A stretch of DNA of 5,795 bases. It comes from Verrucomicrobiota bacterium. Lineage in GTDB: Bacteria > Verrucomicrobiota > Verrucomicrobiae > Limisphaerales > UBA11358. Under the pieces are notes generated by a model. That model saw nothing but the letters and a program-made list of their open reading frames with translations. It made no database searches and was not told the DNA's origin. Location of the stretch: the NCBI GenBank assembly GCA_014860005.1, contig JACZKP010000098.1:1-5795 (forward strand). The letters are read 5' to 3'. The translations under genes were made by a program, and so were the position numbers. This document shows, in pieces, positions 1 to 5,795 of this stretch; the first letter of the stretch is position 1, and every line of letters begins with the position of its first letter.

Positions 1-515
1 AGCCAGGGGCTGAGTTGTGCCACGCCGTATTTACCTTTGGGTTGTTCCCAATCTCGACCCTTCCCGGCTCCGGGTCCGTTGGCCCATTCGCTGAAATTCG
101 GCGCCACACCACCCATGATGAACTTCGGTGTCTCCGTGGCAAACTCCGTGTCCCGCCACCAGCCCAGGCCGCCCTCGATGTCGGAATAGAGTTTGATCGG
201 AGGCGCAGGCTCTTTCCGGGCGAACATCCAGGTGCCGAACAGTCCGGTCTGAAAGCGTTGCCCCGGATATTGATCCAGCAACGGCCAAGCGGCGACATAC
301 ATGGAGAAGCCGGCGTTGTAGGTGTCGGGAACCTTCTCGTTGGGGACGAGGAGGTAGCCAGCCATCTCGCCTTTCTGCAGCCGGTCACCGACTTGCGCGA
401 ACGAGGCGACCGCTGTCGTAGCGAGCGTTACTGTCGCGATCCATCGCAACCTGCCGATTTGTCGAGCCCTGTTGCTTTTCTTAAATCCAATTTTCTGGGG
501 GAGCTGTCGGTTCAT
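1..515 (-). CDS. Secreted protein of unknown function, N-terminal 171 residues (paralogue of the next gene)
   Basis: Reading the minus strand from the ATG at 515 gives an open frame that leaves the window, so the C-terminus is missing. Residues 1-24 are basic (several Arg and Lys). Residues 25-40 are hydrophobic (WIATVTLATTAVASFA) and end in a plausible signal peptidase I site after A40, so export by Sec is likely. The mature part aligns by eye with the gene at 636-2276: both share GYL, an EK.P element, Y.AG, A.WPL.DQ, FQ.GL, EGGLG.W, PKF.M and AQLS in the same order. It is therefore a tandem paralogue that lacks the roughly 20-residue insert before EGGLG. I do not recognise the family and infer no activity. 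The start is uncertain: an in-frame ATG at 593 would add 26 residues and has a GGGGAG only 3 nt upstream, but it would put about 50 residues before the hydrophobic core. The ATG at 515 has no clear ribosome-binding site. Confidence 0.8.
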   Translation of the reverse strand, partial: MNRQLPQKIGFKKSNRARQIGRLRWIATVTLATTAVASFAQVGDRLQKGEMAGYLLVPNEKVPDTYNAGFSMYVAAWPLLDQYPGQRFQTGLFGTWMFARKEPAPPIKLYSDIEGGLGWWRDTEFATETPKFIMGGVAPNFSEWANGPGAGKGRDWEQPKGKYGVAQLSPW

Positions 516-599
516 AATGTCGTTTCGTGTTACCGCCTGGTCGTCTGTTCTCACACTCCGGTTTTTTTGCAAATCAGTCAGGGCTTTGACCATCGTCTC

Positions 600-615
600 C
601 CCAACCAAGGTTGGG
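600..615 (-). other. Short perfect inverted repeat between the two secreted-protein genes
   Basis: The arms CCCAACC (600-606) and GGTTGGG (609-615) are perfect complements around 2 bases, so an RNA hairpin would have about 6 pairs and a 4-base loop. It lies 20 bp past the stop of the 636-2276 gene in the direction of transcription. No T-run follows it on the minus strand, so it does not qualify as an intrinsic terminator. It overlaps the start of the GGGGAG that would serve the alternative ATG at 593. It could be an RNA processing or stability element, or chance. Confidence 0.3.
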
Positions 616-635
616 TCTCGGGTCGTGCTGCTCCC

Positions 636-2276
636 TCAAGGTGCTTTTTCCTGGCGGGTGACGATGGGGACATAACCCACCTCCAAGCCCTTGGGCGGCG
701 TCACAATCAGGGCAGGGTCGAGCGCCACCAACTTGCCACGAGTAGGTGGCGGCATATAGTCGCGGTCCATCGGCCAACTCGCGTGGAGTTTCTCGACGAA
801 GGACTGCAGCTTCGCCTTCTTCTCGGCGCTCCAGGCGTATTGCTGGAAGGCAGGTTGATCCACGAACCGATACCAGGAATAGGTCACCAGCGAGCCATCG
901 GCCAATCGCGCGGTGAACGGTCCGGTCCTGGCCCCAGGTTGGGCCCAGGCTCCGGTCGCAGGCGATGTGTAGGGGACTCCCGGTTCGGCCAGCTTGAATT
1001 CCTGCAAAGGCAACCTGGTCTCAGCCGGTACGTCCGCAGAAGGAATCACCACACGTTCTTCCCCGACCTGTTTGTAGTATTGCGGAAACACACCTTTCGG
1101 GCTGGGTGCGTCGGCCAGCCACTGCACGCCCCAGGCGTTTCCATCGAAGACCGTGTTTTCAAAGACCCGCTCGACGCCGGTGATCTTATTGCCAGCCTGA
1201 GTGTAGCGGGTGGGGCGCGGTGACAGCTTGGGTTTCAAAGCGCCTTTCTCATTAAAGCGCCCCGAGCAGGCCGGGCCGCCATCGCGCCAGGCTTTGAACG
1301 CATGGTAGAGGGCCGCCTTCGAGTAGTAGGTGACATCTTGCACGAGGAAGGCCCGGCCTTGGTCGTCCACGGGGAACTGGAGCTTGGGCAGCTTGGAGTA
1401 GATCGTGCCCTGTGCGTCCGTCGCGTCAAAGCGCGGCACGGTGTTGATCTCCATCGCGCCGCCGCCCATGACGCCCGGGCGGGCGTCGAGGCCGCGTCCG
1501 TGAAGGAAGGGGTAGTTGAAGAGCTTGCCGATCTTGCTCCAGGTCTCAGGGATGTAGTAGGCGATGGGGCCTTTGAAGTTGGCCGCGCTGAGGAAGCAGG
1601 TCCAGTTCTGGTCGCCGGTGGGGGGATCGCCCGTGGTGGGATCGGTGAACGGCAGGGCCATCCAGGTGTAACCGAGGAACTCGCCGTTGGGATTGCCTTG
1701 GAACGGCAGCGCATCGGGAGGAATCAAGACGCGGTTGCTGAGTTGGGCGATGCCGAGGCGATGGTCGGGGAGCGCCTCGTTGTCGTAGAAGAACGACCAA
1801 CCCGGCGAGCCAATCTCATAATCGTAGCATTGCGGCGTGGCGTTCATGCTGAACTTGGGCGGGCCGTAGCGGAAATGGGTGCGCGCCCAGTAGCCCAGGC
1901 CGCCTTCCACCGTTTGGAACACGCTGCTCCAGGTCGGGCCGCGTGCTTTCCACGTCCGGGCCAGCGTGCCTTCCGGCGCAAGCGGTGTGTCTGTATTGTC
2001 CGAGTTGTCCGGCTGAATCCACGAACTGGGCAGGCCGATCTGGAAGTTGGCCAGCGGCTGGTCCACCAGTGGCCAGACCGCGGCATAGAAGCCCATCCCC
2101 GCGCTGTAACCACCATCGGCCGGCAGCTTCTCGTGGCCAAAGCCAAGGTAGCCGTGCAGTCCTTGGGAGTGGGATGTCACGTTGCCGGAATCGGCTGGCT
2201 TTGTGGCATTGGAGGATGTGTCTTGGGCGGCACACGGCCAGGCGAGCAGGGCGATGAGGTGGAGGGCGGTCTTCAT
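636..2276 (-). CDS. Secreted protein of unknown function, 546 residues
   Basis: The product begins with a short signal peptide: K2, a hydrophobic core ALHLIALLAWP, and a CAA|Q cleavage site after residue 17. No lipobox is present, so a soluble exported protein is expected. There are no transmembrane segments after the signal. The mature chain is rich in aromatic residues, Pro and Gly. It contains Y57-AG, AVWPLVDQ (66-73), FQIGL (78-82), EGGLGYW (124-130), PKFSM (140-144) and GIAQLS (175-180), all shared with the paralogue downstream. The C-terminal part has SWYRFVDQPAFQQY (467-480), a charged helix-like stretch (484-500) and DPALIVTPPKGLEVGYVPI near the end. I see no catalytic motif or named domain I can defend. 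The gene follows the oxidoreductase by 18 bp, so co-transcription is likely and a shared extracytoplasmic role is plausible. I chose the ATG at 2276 over the in-frame TTG at 2282 because it gives a standard signal peptide; neither has a good ribosome-binding site. Confidence 0.82.
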   Translation of the reverse strand: MKTALHLIALLAWPCAAQDTSSNATKPADSGNVTSHSQGLHGYLGFGHEKLPADGGYSAGMGFYAAVWPLVDQPLANFQIGLPSSWIQPDNSDNTDTPLAPEGTLARTWKARGPTWSSVFQTVEGGLGYWARTHFRYGPPKFSMNATPQCYDYEIGSPGWSFFYDNEALPDHRLGIAQLSNRVLIPPDALPFQGNPNGEFLGYTWMALPFTDPTTGDPPTGDQNWTCFLSAANFKGPIAYYIPETWSKIGKLFNYPFLHGRGLDARPGVMGGGAMEINTVPRFDATDAQGTIYSKLPKLQFPVDDQGRAFLVQDVTYYSKAALYHAFKAWRDGGPACSGRFNEKGALKPKLSPRPTRYTQAGNKITGVERVFENTVFDGNAWGVQWLADAPSPKGVFPQYYKQVGEERVVIPSADVPAETRLPLQEFKLAEPGVPYTSPATGAWAQPGARTGPFTARLADGSLVTYSWYRFVDQPAFQQYAWSAEKKAKLQSFVEKLHASWPMDRDYMPPPTRGKLVALDPALIVTPPKGLEVGYVPIVTRQEKAP

Positions 2277-2294
2277 TGTCAAGAGGGGTTGCTT

Positions 2295-3608
2295 TTACAC
2301 CATCTCTTCCCGAGCCGCGTCCCAACGCACCATGCGCCGTTCTTGCTGGGCCTTGAGCGACATCAGGAACGTGGCGGTTTCGATGAACGCTTCTTCGGTC
2401 GAGCATTTCGGCGTGCCCCGACTGCGAATGCAATTCAGCCAATCAACGATATGATTGGGCTGAGAGGGCGTCTGACCGCGCACATAACCTTTGGGCAGTT
2501 CGGGATTCCGGTAGTGGTGGGCAGGGATGATTTCGAACGCGCTGACATCATGCGCAATGGCATCGAACCGCAAGGTGGCGTCGCGACCGCAGATCGTCAC
2601 CGGCTGACGGTCCGTGGTGTTCATGCTGCCATCGAAGGTGACCGTGCGGCGCAGCTTCTCGAACTGGTAGGTCGCCACCCAGGTGTCGGGCACTTCGCGG
2701 TCGTCTTGGAGCAGCGCGTTCAGGCCCGCGCACACACACGTGTCCGGGATGCCGTGGCCGAGAAGGTATTGCACGAAATCCAACTCGTGCGACAGCAGGT
2801 CGCCGGCGTAACCGGTGCCGTAAGCGTAGTAACAACGCCAGTGCCAGAAATGCCGTTCGTTCCACGGTATCTTCGGAGCTGGCCCGACCCAGAGGTCCCA
2901 GTTCACCGCTTGGCGGACCTGCTCCGGCTCGGGGCGCTCCCACTGACTGTAATACCCATACCAGCGCCAGTTGGGACGGTTCGGTTCGGTGGACTTGAAG
3001 CGGCCCGTGCGCACCAGGGTGACGGGACCAAGGATGCCCCGAGCGATGAGTTCCTTCGCCTGTAAGGCGCAGGTGGCCTGGCGTGCCTGGTGACCGAGCT
3101 GGAAGATCACCCGGCTCTGCTTGAGCGCGTCGCGCATGAGCTTCGCCTCAGCCAGGGTCCGGGAGAATCCCTTCTCGCAGTAGATGTCTTTGCCCGCCTT
3201 GACGGCATCGAGCACCATCTGGCAATGCCAATGGTCCGGCGTGGCGATGACGACCGCGTCCACCCGCGGATCGGCCAGCAACTCACGATAATCCTCGTAG
3301 GCTTTGGTATCGGGATTCCGGCTGCGCTCAAGGCCTTTTTGGCGGTGCGGCTCATAGACGTCGCTGACCGCCACCACCTTGACACCGGGCGTCAACGCGA
3401 CGGCGTTCAAGAGGTCGCCGCCGCGGGTGCCGATTCCGATGCAACCCACGCCGATGGTCCGGCTGGGCGCGGGTGCGGACAGAATCGAGGGCACAGCGGT
3501 GGAGGCAGCGGCCAGGACCGTGGCCGTTTGTCCGGCGGTACGGAGGAACTGACGCCGGTTGAGAGATGCAGTGTTCCTCCGGTGAAAAGGTCTGTTTTCA
3601 GTTTTCAT
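2295..3608 (-). CDS. Tat-exported Gfo/Idh/MocA-family NAD(P)-dependent oxidoreductase, 437 residues
   Basis: Residues 16-40 carry a twin-arginine signal: NRRQFLR followed by a moderately hydrophobic Ala/Thr-rich stretch, with likely cleavage near LSA|P. Tat export of a folded, cofactor-loaded enzyme is the usual reading. The Rossmann domain starts at about residue 51 with GVGCIGIGTRGG (53-64). It continues with VVAVSDVY (78-85), VDAVVIATPDHWH (116-128) and the catalytic-lysine region YCEKGFSRT (143-151). That motif is normally EKP; here Pro is replaced by Gly but K146 is kept. GYAGDLLSHELDFVQYLLG (266-284) matches the family's substrate-site helix, with D270 and H274 as likely catalytic or binding residues. 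The family oxidises or reduces sugars, inositols and related polyols with NAD(P); the substrate cannot be assigned. The long N-terminal signal and about 437-residue length fit the exported subgroup common in Planctomycetes and Verrucomicrobia. A GAGAAG at 3616-3621, 7 nt upstream of the ATG, supports this start. The gene probably leads an operon with the secreted-protein gene 18 bp downstream. Confidence 0.93.
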   Translation of the reverse strand: MKTENRPFHRRNTASLNRRQFLRTAGQTATVLAAASTAVPSILSAPAPSRTIGVGCIGIGTRGGDLLNAVALTPGVKVVAVSDVYEPHRQKGLERSRNPDTKAYEDYRELLADPRVDAVVIATPDHWHCQMVLDAVKAGKDIYCEKGFSRTLAEAKLMRDALKQSRVIFQLGHQARQATCALQAKELIARGILGPVTLVRTGRFKSTEPNRPNWRWYGYYSQWERPEPEQVRQAVNWDLWVGPAPKIPWNERHFWHWRCYYAYGTGYAGDLLSHELDFVQYLLGHGIPDTCVCAGLNALLQDDREVPDTWVATYQFEKLRRTVTFDGSMNTTDRQPVTICGRDATLRFDAIAHDVSAFEIIPAHHYRNPELPKGYVRGQTPSQPNHIVDWLNCIRSRGTPKCSTEEAFIETATFLMSLKAQQERRMVRWDAAREEMV

Positions 3609-3719
3609 GGTGGCACTTCTCGAGTCTTGCAGATTGCCTCGCGGCTCTCAGGTCGGTTGTGAATGGTTCGGTGGACGGCTAAATGTCTTCGAATATGCAT
3701 GGGTCCATAACGCGCTGGG
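3609..3719. other. Intergenic region between serine dehydratase and oxidoreductase genes
   Basis: These 111 bp separate two minus-strand genes. I found no GC-rich hairpin followed by a T-run after the serine dehydratase stop, and no convincing -35/-10 pair for the oxidoreductase. A TTGCAC on the minus strand (3725-3730) lies at the end of the upstream gene but has no -10 box at a proper distance. Whether the oxidoreductase has its own promoter or is read through cannot be decided here. Confidence 0.4.
3616..3621 (-). promoter_or_regulatory. Probable ribosome-binding site for the oxidoreductase
   Basis: GAGAAG on the minus strand ends 7 nt before the ATG at 3608. It is a partial Shine-Dalgarno match that supports the start placing the twin-arginine motif at residues 18-19. 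Confidence 0.45.
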
Positions 3720-5321
3720 TCAGGGTGCAAGTGCCGGACGGCTGGCGCAACTTCCGCACGCGACGACTTTTCTTGCGGCCAACCGTTGCTCAATCGCCTT
3801 TGACGTCGGCGTGGTGGAAAGCCCGCCCAATGCCGTGCAACGCAACTCGCGCGGCATCTGGCCGGCGACCCGCTTGGCCGTCTCGATCACCTCGTCCAGT
3901 GGGATGAGAGGGTCGTAGTCTGCCAGGGCCATGTTCGCACAGGCGAGCGCGTTGCTGGCAGCCATCACGTTCTTGCTCAAGCAAGGGGCTTCGACGCGAT
4001 TGGCGATCGGATCGCAAATCAAGCCCAACATGCTTTGGAGCGCCAGCGAAGCCGCCGCAACGGATTGAGCCAGCGTGCCTCCCGCCATGTCCACGAGCGC
4101 CGCCGCCGCCATGCACGCCGCGGAACCGCCTTCCGCCTGGCATCCGCCCACCTCGGCGGCGAAACTCGATTGCGTGGCGATGAATATGCCGATGATGCCG
4201 CTGGCCAGCATCGCCCTGGCCATTTCCACTTCCCCGATTCCCAACTCCTCGGCGGTGGCAATCACCGCTCCGGGCAGGGCCGCGCACGCCCCCGCCGTCG
4301 GCGCGGCCACAATGACACCCATGGCACTTTTCACTTCCATGAGCGCGGTCACATACAGAACCATGCGACCGAGCACCCCGCCGTTGAGCAGCCGCCCCGC
4401 CCGCAGCAAATCGTTGAACTTGCCGCTTTGGTGGCCCAGCACCCGGTCGTCGTAGCGCGTGCCCGAGATGCCTTGGGCGATGGACTGCCGCAGGATGCGG
4501 ACGAGGTCCACCATTTTGGCCATGACTTCCGTCTCCGTGAGGCCGCCTCGCGCCATTTCGTATGCCACCCCGAGCTTCCAGAGCGGCGTGTTGCGCCCCG
4601 CGTCGTGACGCAGCATGTCCGCGCATGTCGTGAAGGGCACCTGCGCGTCCCGCCGCGTCAACACCGGCAACACGGGAGCCAAACGTTTCACCGCCTGAAT
4701 GTCGAACGCTCCGTTCAAGCGGGCGAGAATTGCATCGCTGACGAACTCGCCCGCCTTCACTTCAACCAGGTGTGCGCCGCCGGCCTCGTGCGCCAGCACG
4801 GCGTTGGCGTGCATCAACGCAGCTAGCCGGCGCGCCAGTTCCGGGCCGTGACTGCGCACCCACAGCAGCGTTTCAAAGCAATCGCCGGACACGGAGACAT
4901 CGAATGCATCCACGTTCAGCACTTCAATCATGCCGCCGCCGGTGGAGATGGCGCGCAGAAACCGGGTTTCGTGTCCGTTGCGCAACGTGAGCCGGTAGGT
5001 GTTCGGATGCGGATCACCCGCGTCCACGGTTTCGATGCGGATGCGCACCCCGGTTTCCCGCAGGGTCTGCATCGAGTCGGGCAGTCGTTCGTCGTCGGCT
5101 TCCCAACCCATTAACCCGCCGCCCAATCCCATGTCCGAGCCTTGGCTGTCGTGCGTCGTGGGCAACGAGCCGTTGCGGTCGAACTCGATCAGAACCTCCT
5201 CCAAGGCGCCGCCCATCAGATCGCGCGCCAGCCGCCCGATTCGCAATGCGGCCGCGCAATGCGAACTCGACGGCCCGCGCATTACCGGGCCGATCACGTC
5301 GTTGAATATGCTGGCCAGCAT
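3720..5321 (-). CDS. sdaA: L-serine dehydratase (L-serine ammonia-lyase), iron-sulfur, single chain
   Basis: The enzyme deaminates L-serine to pyruvate and ammonia in the cytoplasm using a [4Fe-4S] cluster. Residues 1-150 form the beta domain: IGPVMRGPSSSH (10-21), a GG(L/M) segment at 67-72, HPNTYRLTL (105-113) and STGGGMIEV (126-134), closely resembling Bacillus SdaAB. Residues 151-220 resemble the degenerate ACT segment that follows it there. The alpha domain (about 243-515) has APTAGACAALPG (340-351), GGCQAEGGSA (392-401), LGLICDPIANRVEAPC (432-447) and GGLSTTPT (499-506). C394, C436 and C447 are spaced 42 and 11 apart, as in the cluster ligands known for this family (343, 385 and 396 in the Legionella enzyme). 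So the chain is a beta-ACT-alpha fusion of what Bacillus makes as two subunits, SdaAB and SdaAA. I chose the ATG at 5321 over the TTG at 5354 because the protein then begins like SdaAB and GGAAG lies 9 nt upstream. An unusual tail ACGSCASRPALAP ends the protein. The divergent PAS-regulator gene may control it. Confidence 0.95.
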   Translation of the reverse strand: MLASIFNDVIGPVMRGPSSSHCAAALRIGRLARDLMGGALEEVLIEFDRNGSLPTTHDSQGSDMGLGGGLMGWEADDERLPDSMQTLRETGVRIRIETVDAGDPHPNTYRLTLRNGHETRFLRAISTGGGMIEVLNVDAFDVSVSGDCFETLLWVRSHGPELARRLAALMHANAVLAHEAGGAHLVEVKAGEFVSDAILARLNGAFDIQAVKRLAPVLPVLTRRDAQVPFTTCADMLRHDAGRNTPLWKLGVAYEMARGGLTETEVMAKMVDLVRILRQSIAQGISGTRYDDRVLGHQSGKFNDLLRAGRLLNGGVLGRMVLYVTALMEVKSAMGVIVAAPTAGACAALPGAVIATAEELGIGEVEMARAMLASGIIGIFIATQSSFAAEVGGCQAEGGSAACMAAAALVDMAGGTLAQSVAAASLALQSMLGLICDPIANRVEAPCLSKNVMAASNALACANMALADYDPLIPLDEVIETAKRVAGQMPRELRCTALGGLSTTPTSKAIEQRLAARKVVACGSCASRPALAP

Positions 5322-5330
5322 GTCAGGCGT

Positions 5331-5335
5331 CTTCC
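5331..5335 (-). promoter_or_regulatory. Ribosome-binding site for the serine dehydratase
   Basis: GGAAG on the minus strand lies 9 nt upstream of the ATG at 5321. It decides the start in favour of this ATG over the upstream TTG at 5354, which has no purine-rich site before it. Confidence 0.6.
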
Positions 5336-5369
5336 GATTGTCTCGAACGGTCAACGTAAAAACCGGTGA

Positions 5370-5385
5370 CTGCGGCGAACCGCAG
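5370..5385 (-). other. Small inverted repeat upstream of the serine dehydratase
   Basis: CTGCGG (5370-5375) and CCGCAG (5380-5385) are perfect complements around CGAA. In a minus-strand transcript this is a 6-bp stem capped by UUCG, ending 48 nt before the ATG at 5321. No U-tract follows. If transcription starts upstream of 5385 it would be a leader hairpin; alternatively it is a short DNA palindrome for protein binding. Evidence is limited to the symmetry. Confidence 0.3.
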
Positions 5386-5429
5386 ATGACTTCCCCTTCA
5401 GTCTAGCTTTGCCTGCCGTCCTGTCTTGG

Positions 5430-5453
5430 TTCATTTTATCGGGATAATGTGAA
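5430..5453. promoter_or_regulatory. Imperfect 24-bp dyad, candidate operator in the divergent intergenic region
   Basis: The left arm TTCATTTTATC (5430-5440) and right arm GATAATGTGAA (5443-5453) flank a GG centre. The reverse complement of the right arm matches the left arm at 9 of 11 positions, with a perfect 10-base inner core (TTATC, GATAA) around the GG. It is AT-rich in a GC-rich setting and lies between the divergent serine dehydratase and PAS genes, ending 10 bp before the ATG at 5464. A regulator dimer bound here could affect both genes. I could not place a clean sigma-70 promoter around it. Confidence 0.45.
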
Positions 5454-5463
5454 ACTCAGCACA

Positions 5464-5795
5464 ATGAACGCAGTGAATGCCAGGCTGCGGGCCAGCAACC
5501 TGTCGGTGGCGACCGGCGTGCTGGCGGAGCTTTTCGATCACGCTCCCGATCTGGCCTTCTTCGTCAAGGACAGCGCGGGACGCTACGTGGCGGTGAATGA
5601 ATCACTGATCAAGCGCCACGGTTACCGGTACAAATCGCAGGTGCTGGGCCGGCGTCCCTGCGACATCTGCCCGGGCGATTTTGGCCGGCTTCCCGCCGAG
5701 CAAGATGCCCAGGTGTTGCGTACTGGAGAACCGCTCCTCGATCACCTCGAACAGCAATGGTATCTGCCGCGGAAGCCCGTGTGGTGCCTGACCAC
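5464..5795 (+). CDS. PAS-domain sensor/regulator, N-terminal 110 residues (probably an AraC-type regulator)
   Basis: The frame opens at the ATG at 5464 and runs off the right edge. Residues about 19-110 form a PAS domain of the PAS_4 kind. They show LAELFDHAPDLAFFVKD (20-36), GRYVAVNESLIKRHGY (39-54), VLGRRPCDICP (60-70), the helix AEQDAQVLRTGEPLLD (78-93) and a terminal strand with WCLTT. This is a cytoplasmic ligand- or signal-sensing module with no signal peptide or membrane segment before it. From memory of the family, very similar PAS domains in Verrucomicrobia precede an AraC-type helix-turn-helix; the output domain lies outside the window, so a histidine kinase or other PAS protein is not excluded. 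An in-frame GTG at 5449 is an alternative start, but it lies inside the dyad, which favours the ATG. Neither has a strong ribosome-binding site. Its divergent placement suggests it may regulate the serine dehydratase gene, itself, or both. Confidence 0.82.
   Translation, partial: MNAVNARLRASNLSVATGVLAELFDHAPDLAFFVKDSAGRYVAVNESLIKRHGYRYKSQVLGRRPCDICPGDFGRLPAEQDAQVLRTGEPLLDHLEQQWYLPRKPVWCLT

Noticed and set aside
31..288. A minus-strand open frame of 85 codons at the left edge
   Set aside because: It is out of frame with the secreted paralogue that covers the same bases and that aligns with its neighbour; this frame shows no similarity to anything recognised.
600..615. Intrinsic terminator after the 636-2276 gene
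   Set aside because: The hairpin is short and no T-run follows on the minus strand; the nearby T-run at 561-568 is on the plus strand and reads as A in the transcript.
15..1223. A 402-codon plus-strand open frame at the left edge
   Set aside because: It runs antisense across both secreted paralogues and their intergenic gap. The opposite strand shows two homologous proteins with signal peptides, which cannot be chance.
2277..2282. TTGACA on the minus strand just before the 636-2276 gene, resembling a -35 box
   Set aside because: It abuts the start codon, with the sequence that would hold a -10 box lying inside the coding region, so it cannot drive this gene in the usual way.
1302..3065. A 587-codon plus-strand open frame lying across two minus-strand genes
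   Set aside because: It is antisense to the oxidoreductase and the secreted-protein gene, both of which have clear signal peptides, and the oxidoreductase also has family motifs. The translation is rich in Arg, Gly, Val and His with no domain pattern, as expected for the complement of GC-rich codons.
4035..4826. A 263-codon plus-strand open frame inside the serine dehydratase
   Set aside because: It is antisense to a well-conserved enzyme; the composition is Arg/His-rich and shows no motif.
5443..5448. GATAAT as a -10 box for the PAS gene
   Set aside because: The nearest TTG-containing hexamers are 11 bp (TTGGTT) and 28 bp (TTGCCT) upstream, both outside usual spacing, so a sigma-70 promoter cannot be supported.

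Overview
The window is GC-rich bacterial chromosome with five protein-coding genes. Four lie on the minus strand. The fifth starts at the right edge on the plus strand, divergent from its neighbour. The Tat-exported Gfo/Idh/MocA oxidoreductase, the tandem secreted proteins and the regulator opening with a PAS sensor look most like Verrucomicrobiota or a related PVC-group bacterium. This is judged from gene style only; there is no rRNA or marker gene to confirm it.

Layout from right to left, following minus-strand transcription: (1) 5321-3720 encodes a single-chain iron-sulfur L-serine dehydratase with a beta domain, an ACT-like linker and an alpha domain. (2) 3608-2295 encodes an exported NAD(P)-dependent oxidoreductase of the Gfo/Idh/MocA superfamily with a twin-arginine signal. 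(3) 2276-636 encodes a 546-residue secreted protein of unknown function. (4) 515 to beyond the left edge encodes a paralogue of the same secreted family, truncated by the window. On the plus strand, 5464 to beyond the right edge encodes the N-terminal PAS domain of a probable transcriptional regulator.

The oxidoreductase and the first secreted protein are 18 bp apart and probably co-transcribed. The second secreted paralogue follows after 120 bp. All three appear to act outside the cytoplasm, which suggests an envelope or periplasmic module, perhaps for carbohydrate processing; the substrate cannot be read from the sequence. The serine dehydratase sits 111 bp upstream of this module with no visible terminator between them, so read-through is possible but unproven. 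It is cytoplasmic and belongs to amino-acid catabolism.

The 142-bp divergent intergenic region between the serine dehydratase and the PAS gene holds a 24-bp imperfect dyad, the best operator candidate in the window. No RNA genes, insertion sequences, CRISPR arrays or intrinsic terminators were seen. The most unusual element is the tandem pair of secreted paralogues of unrecognised family; nothing else strongly suggests a new system.
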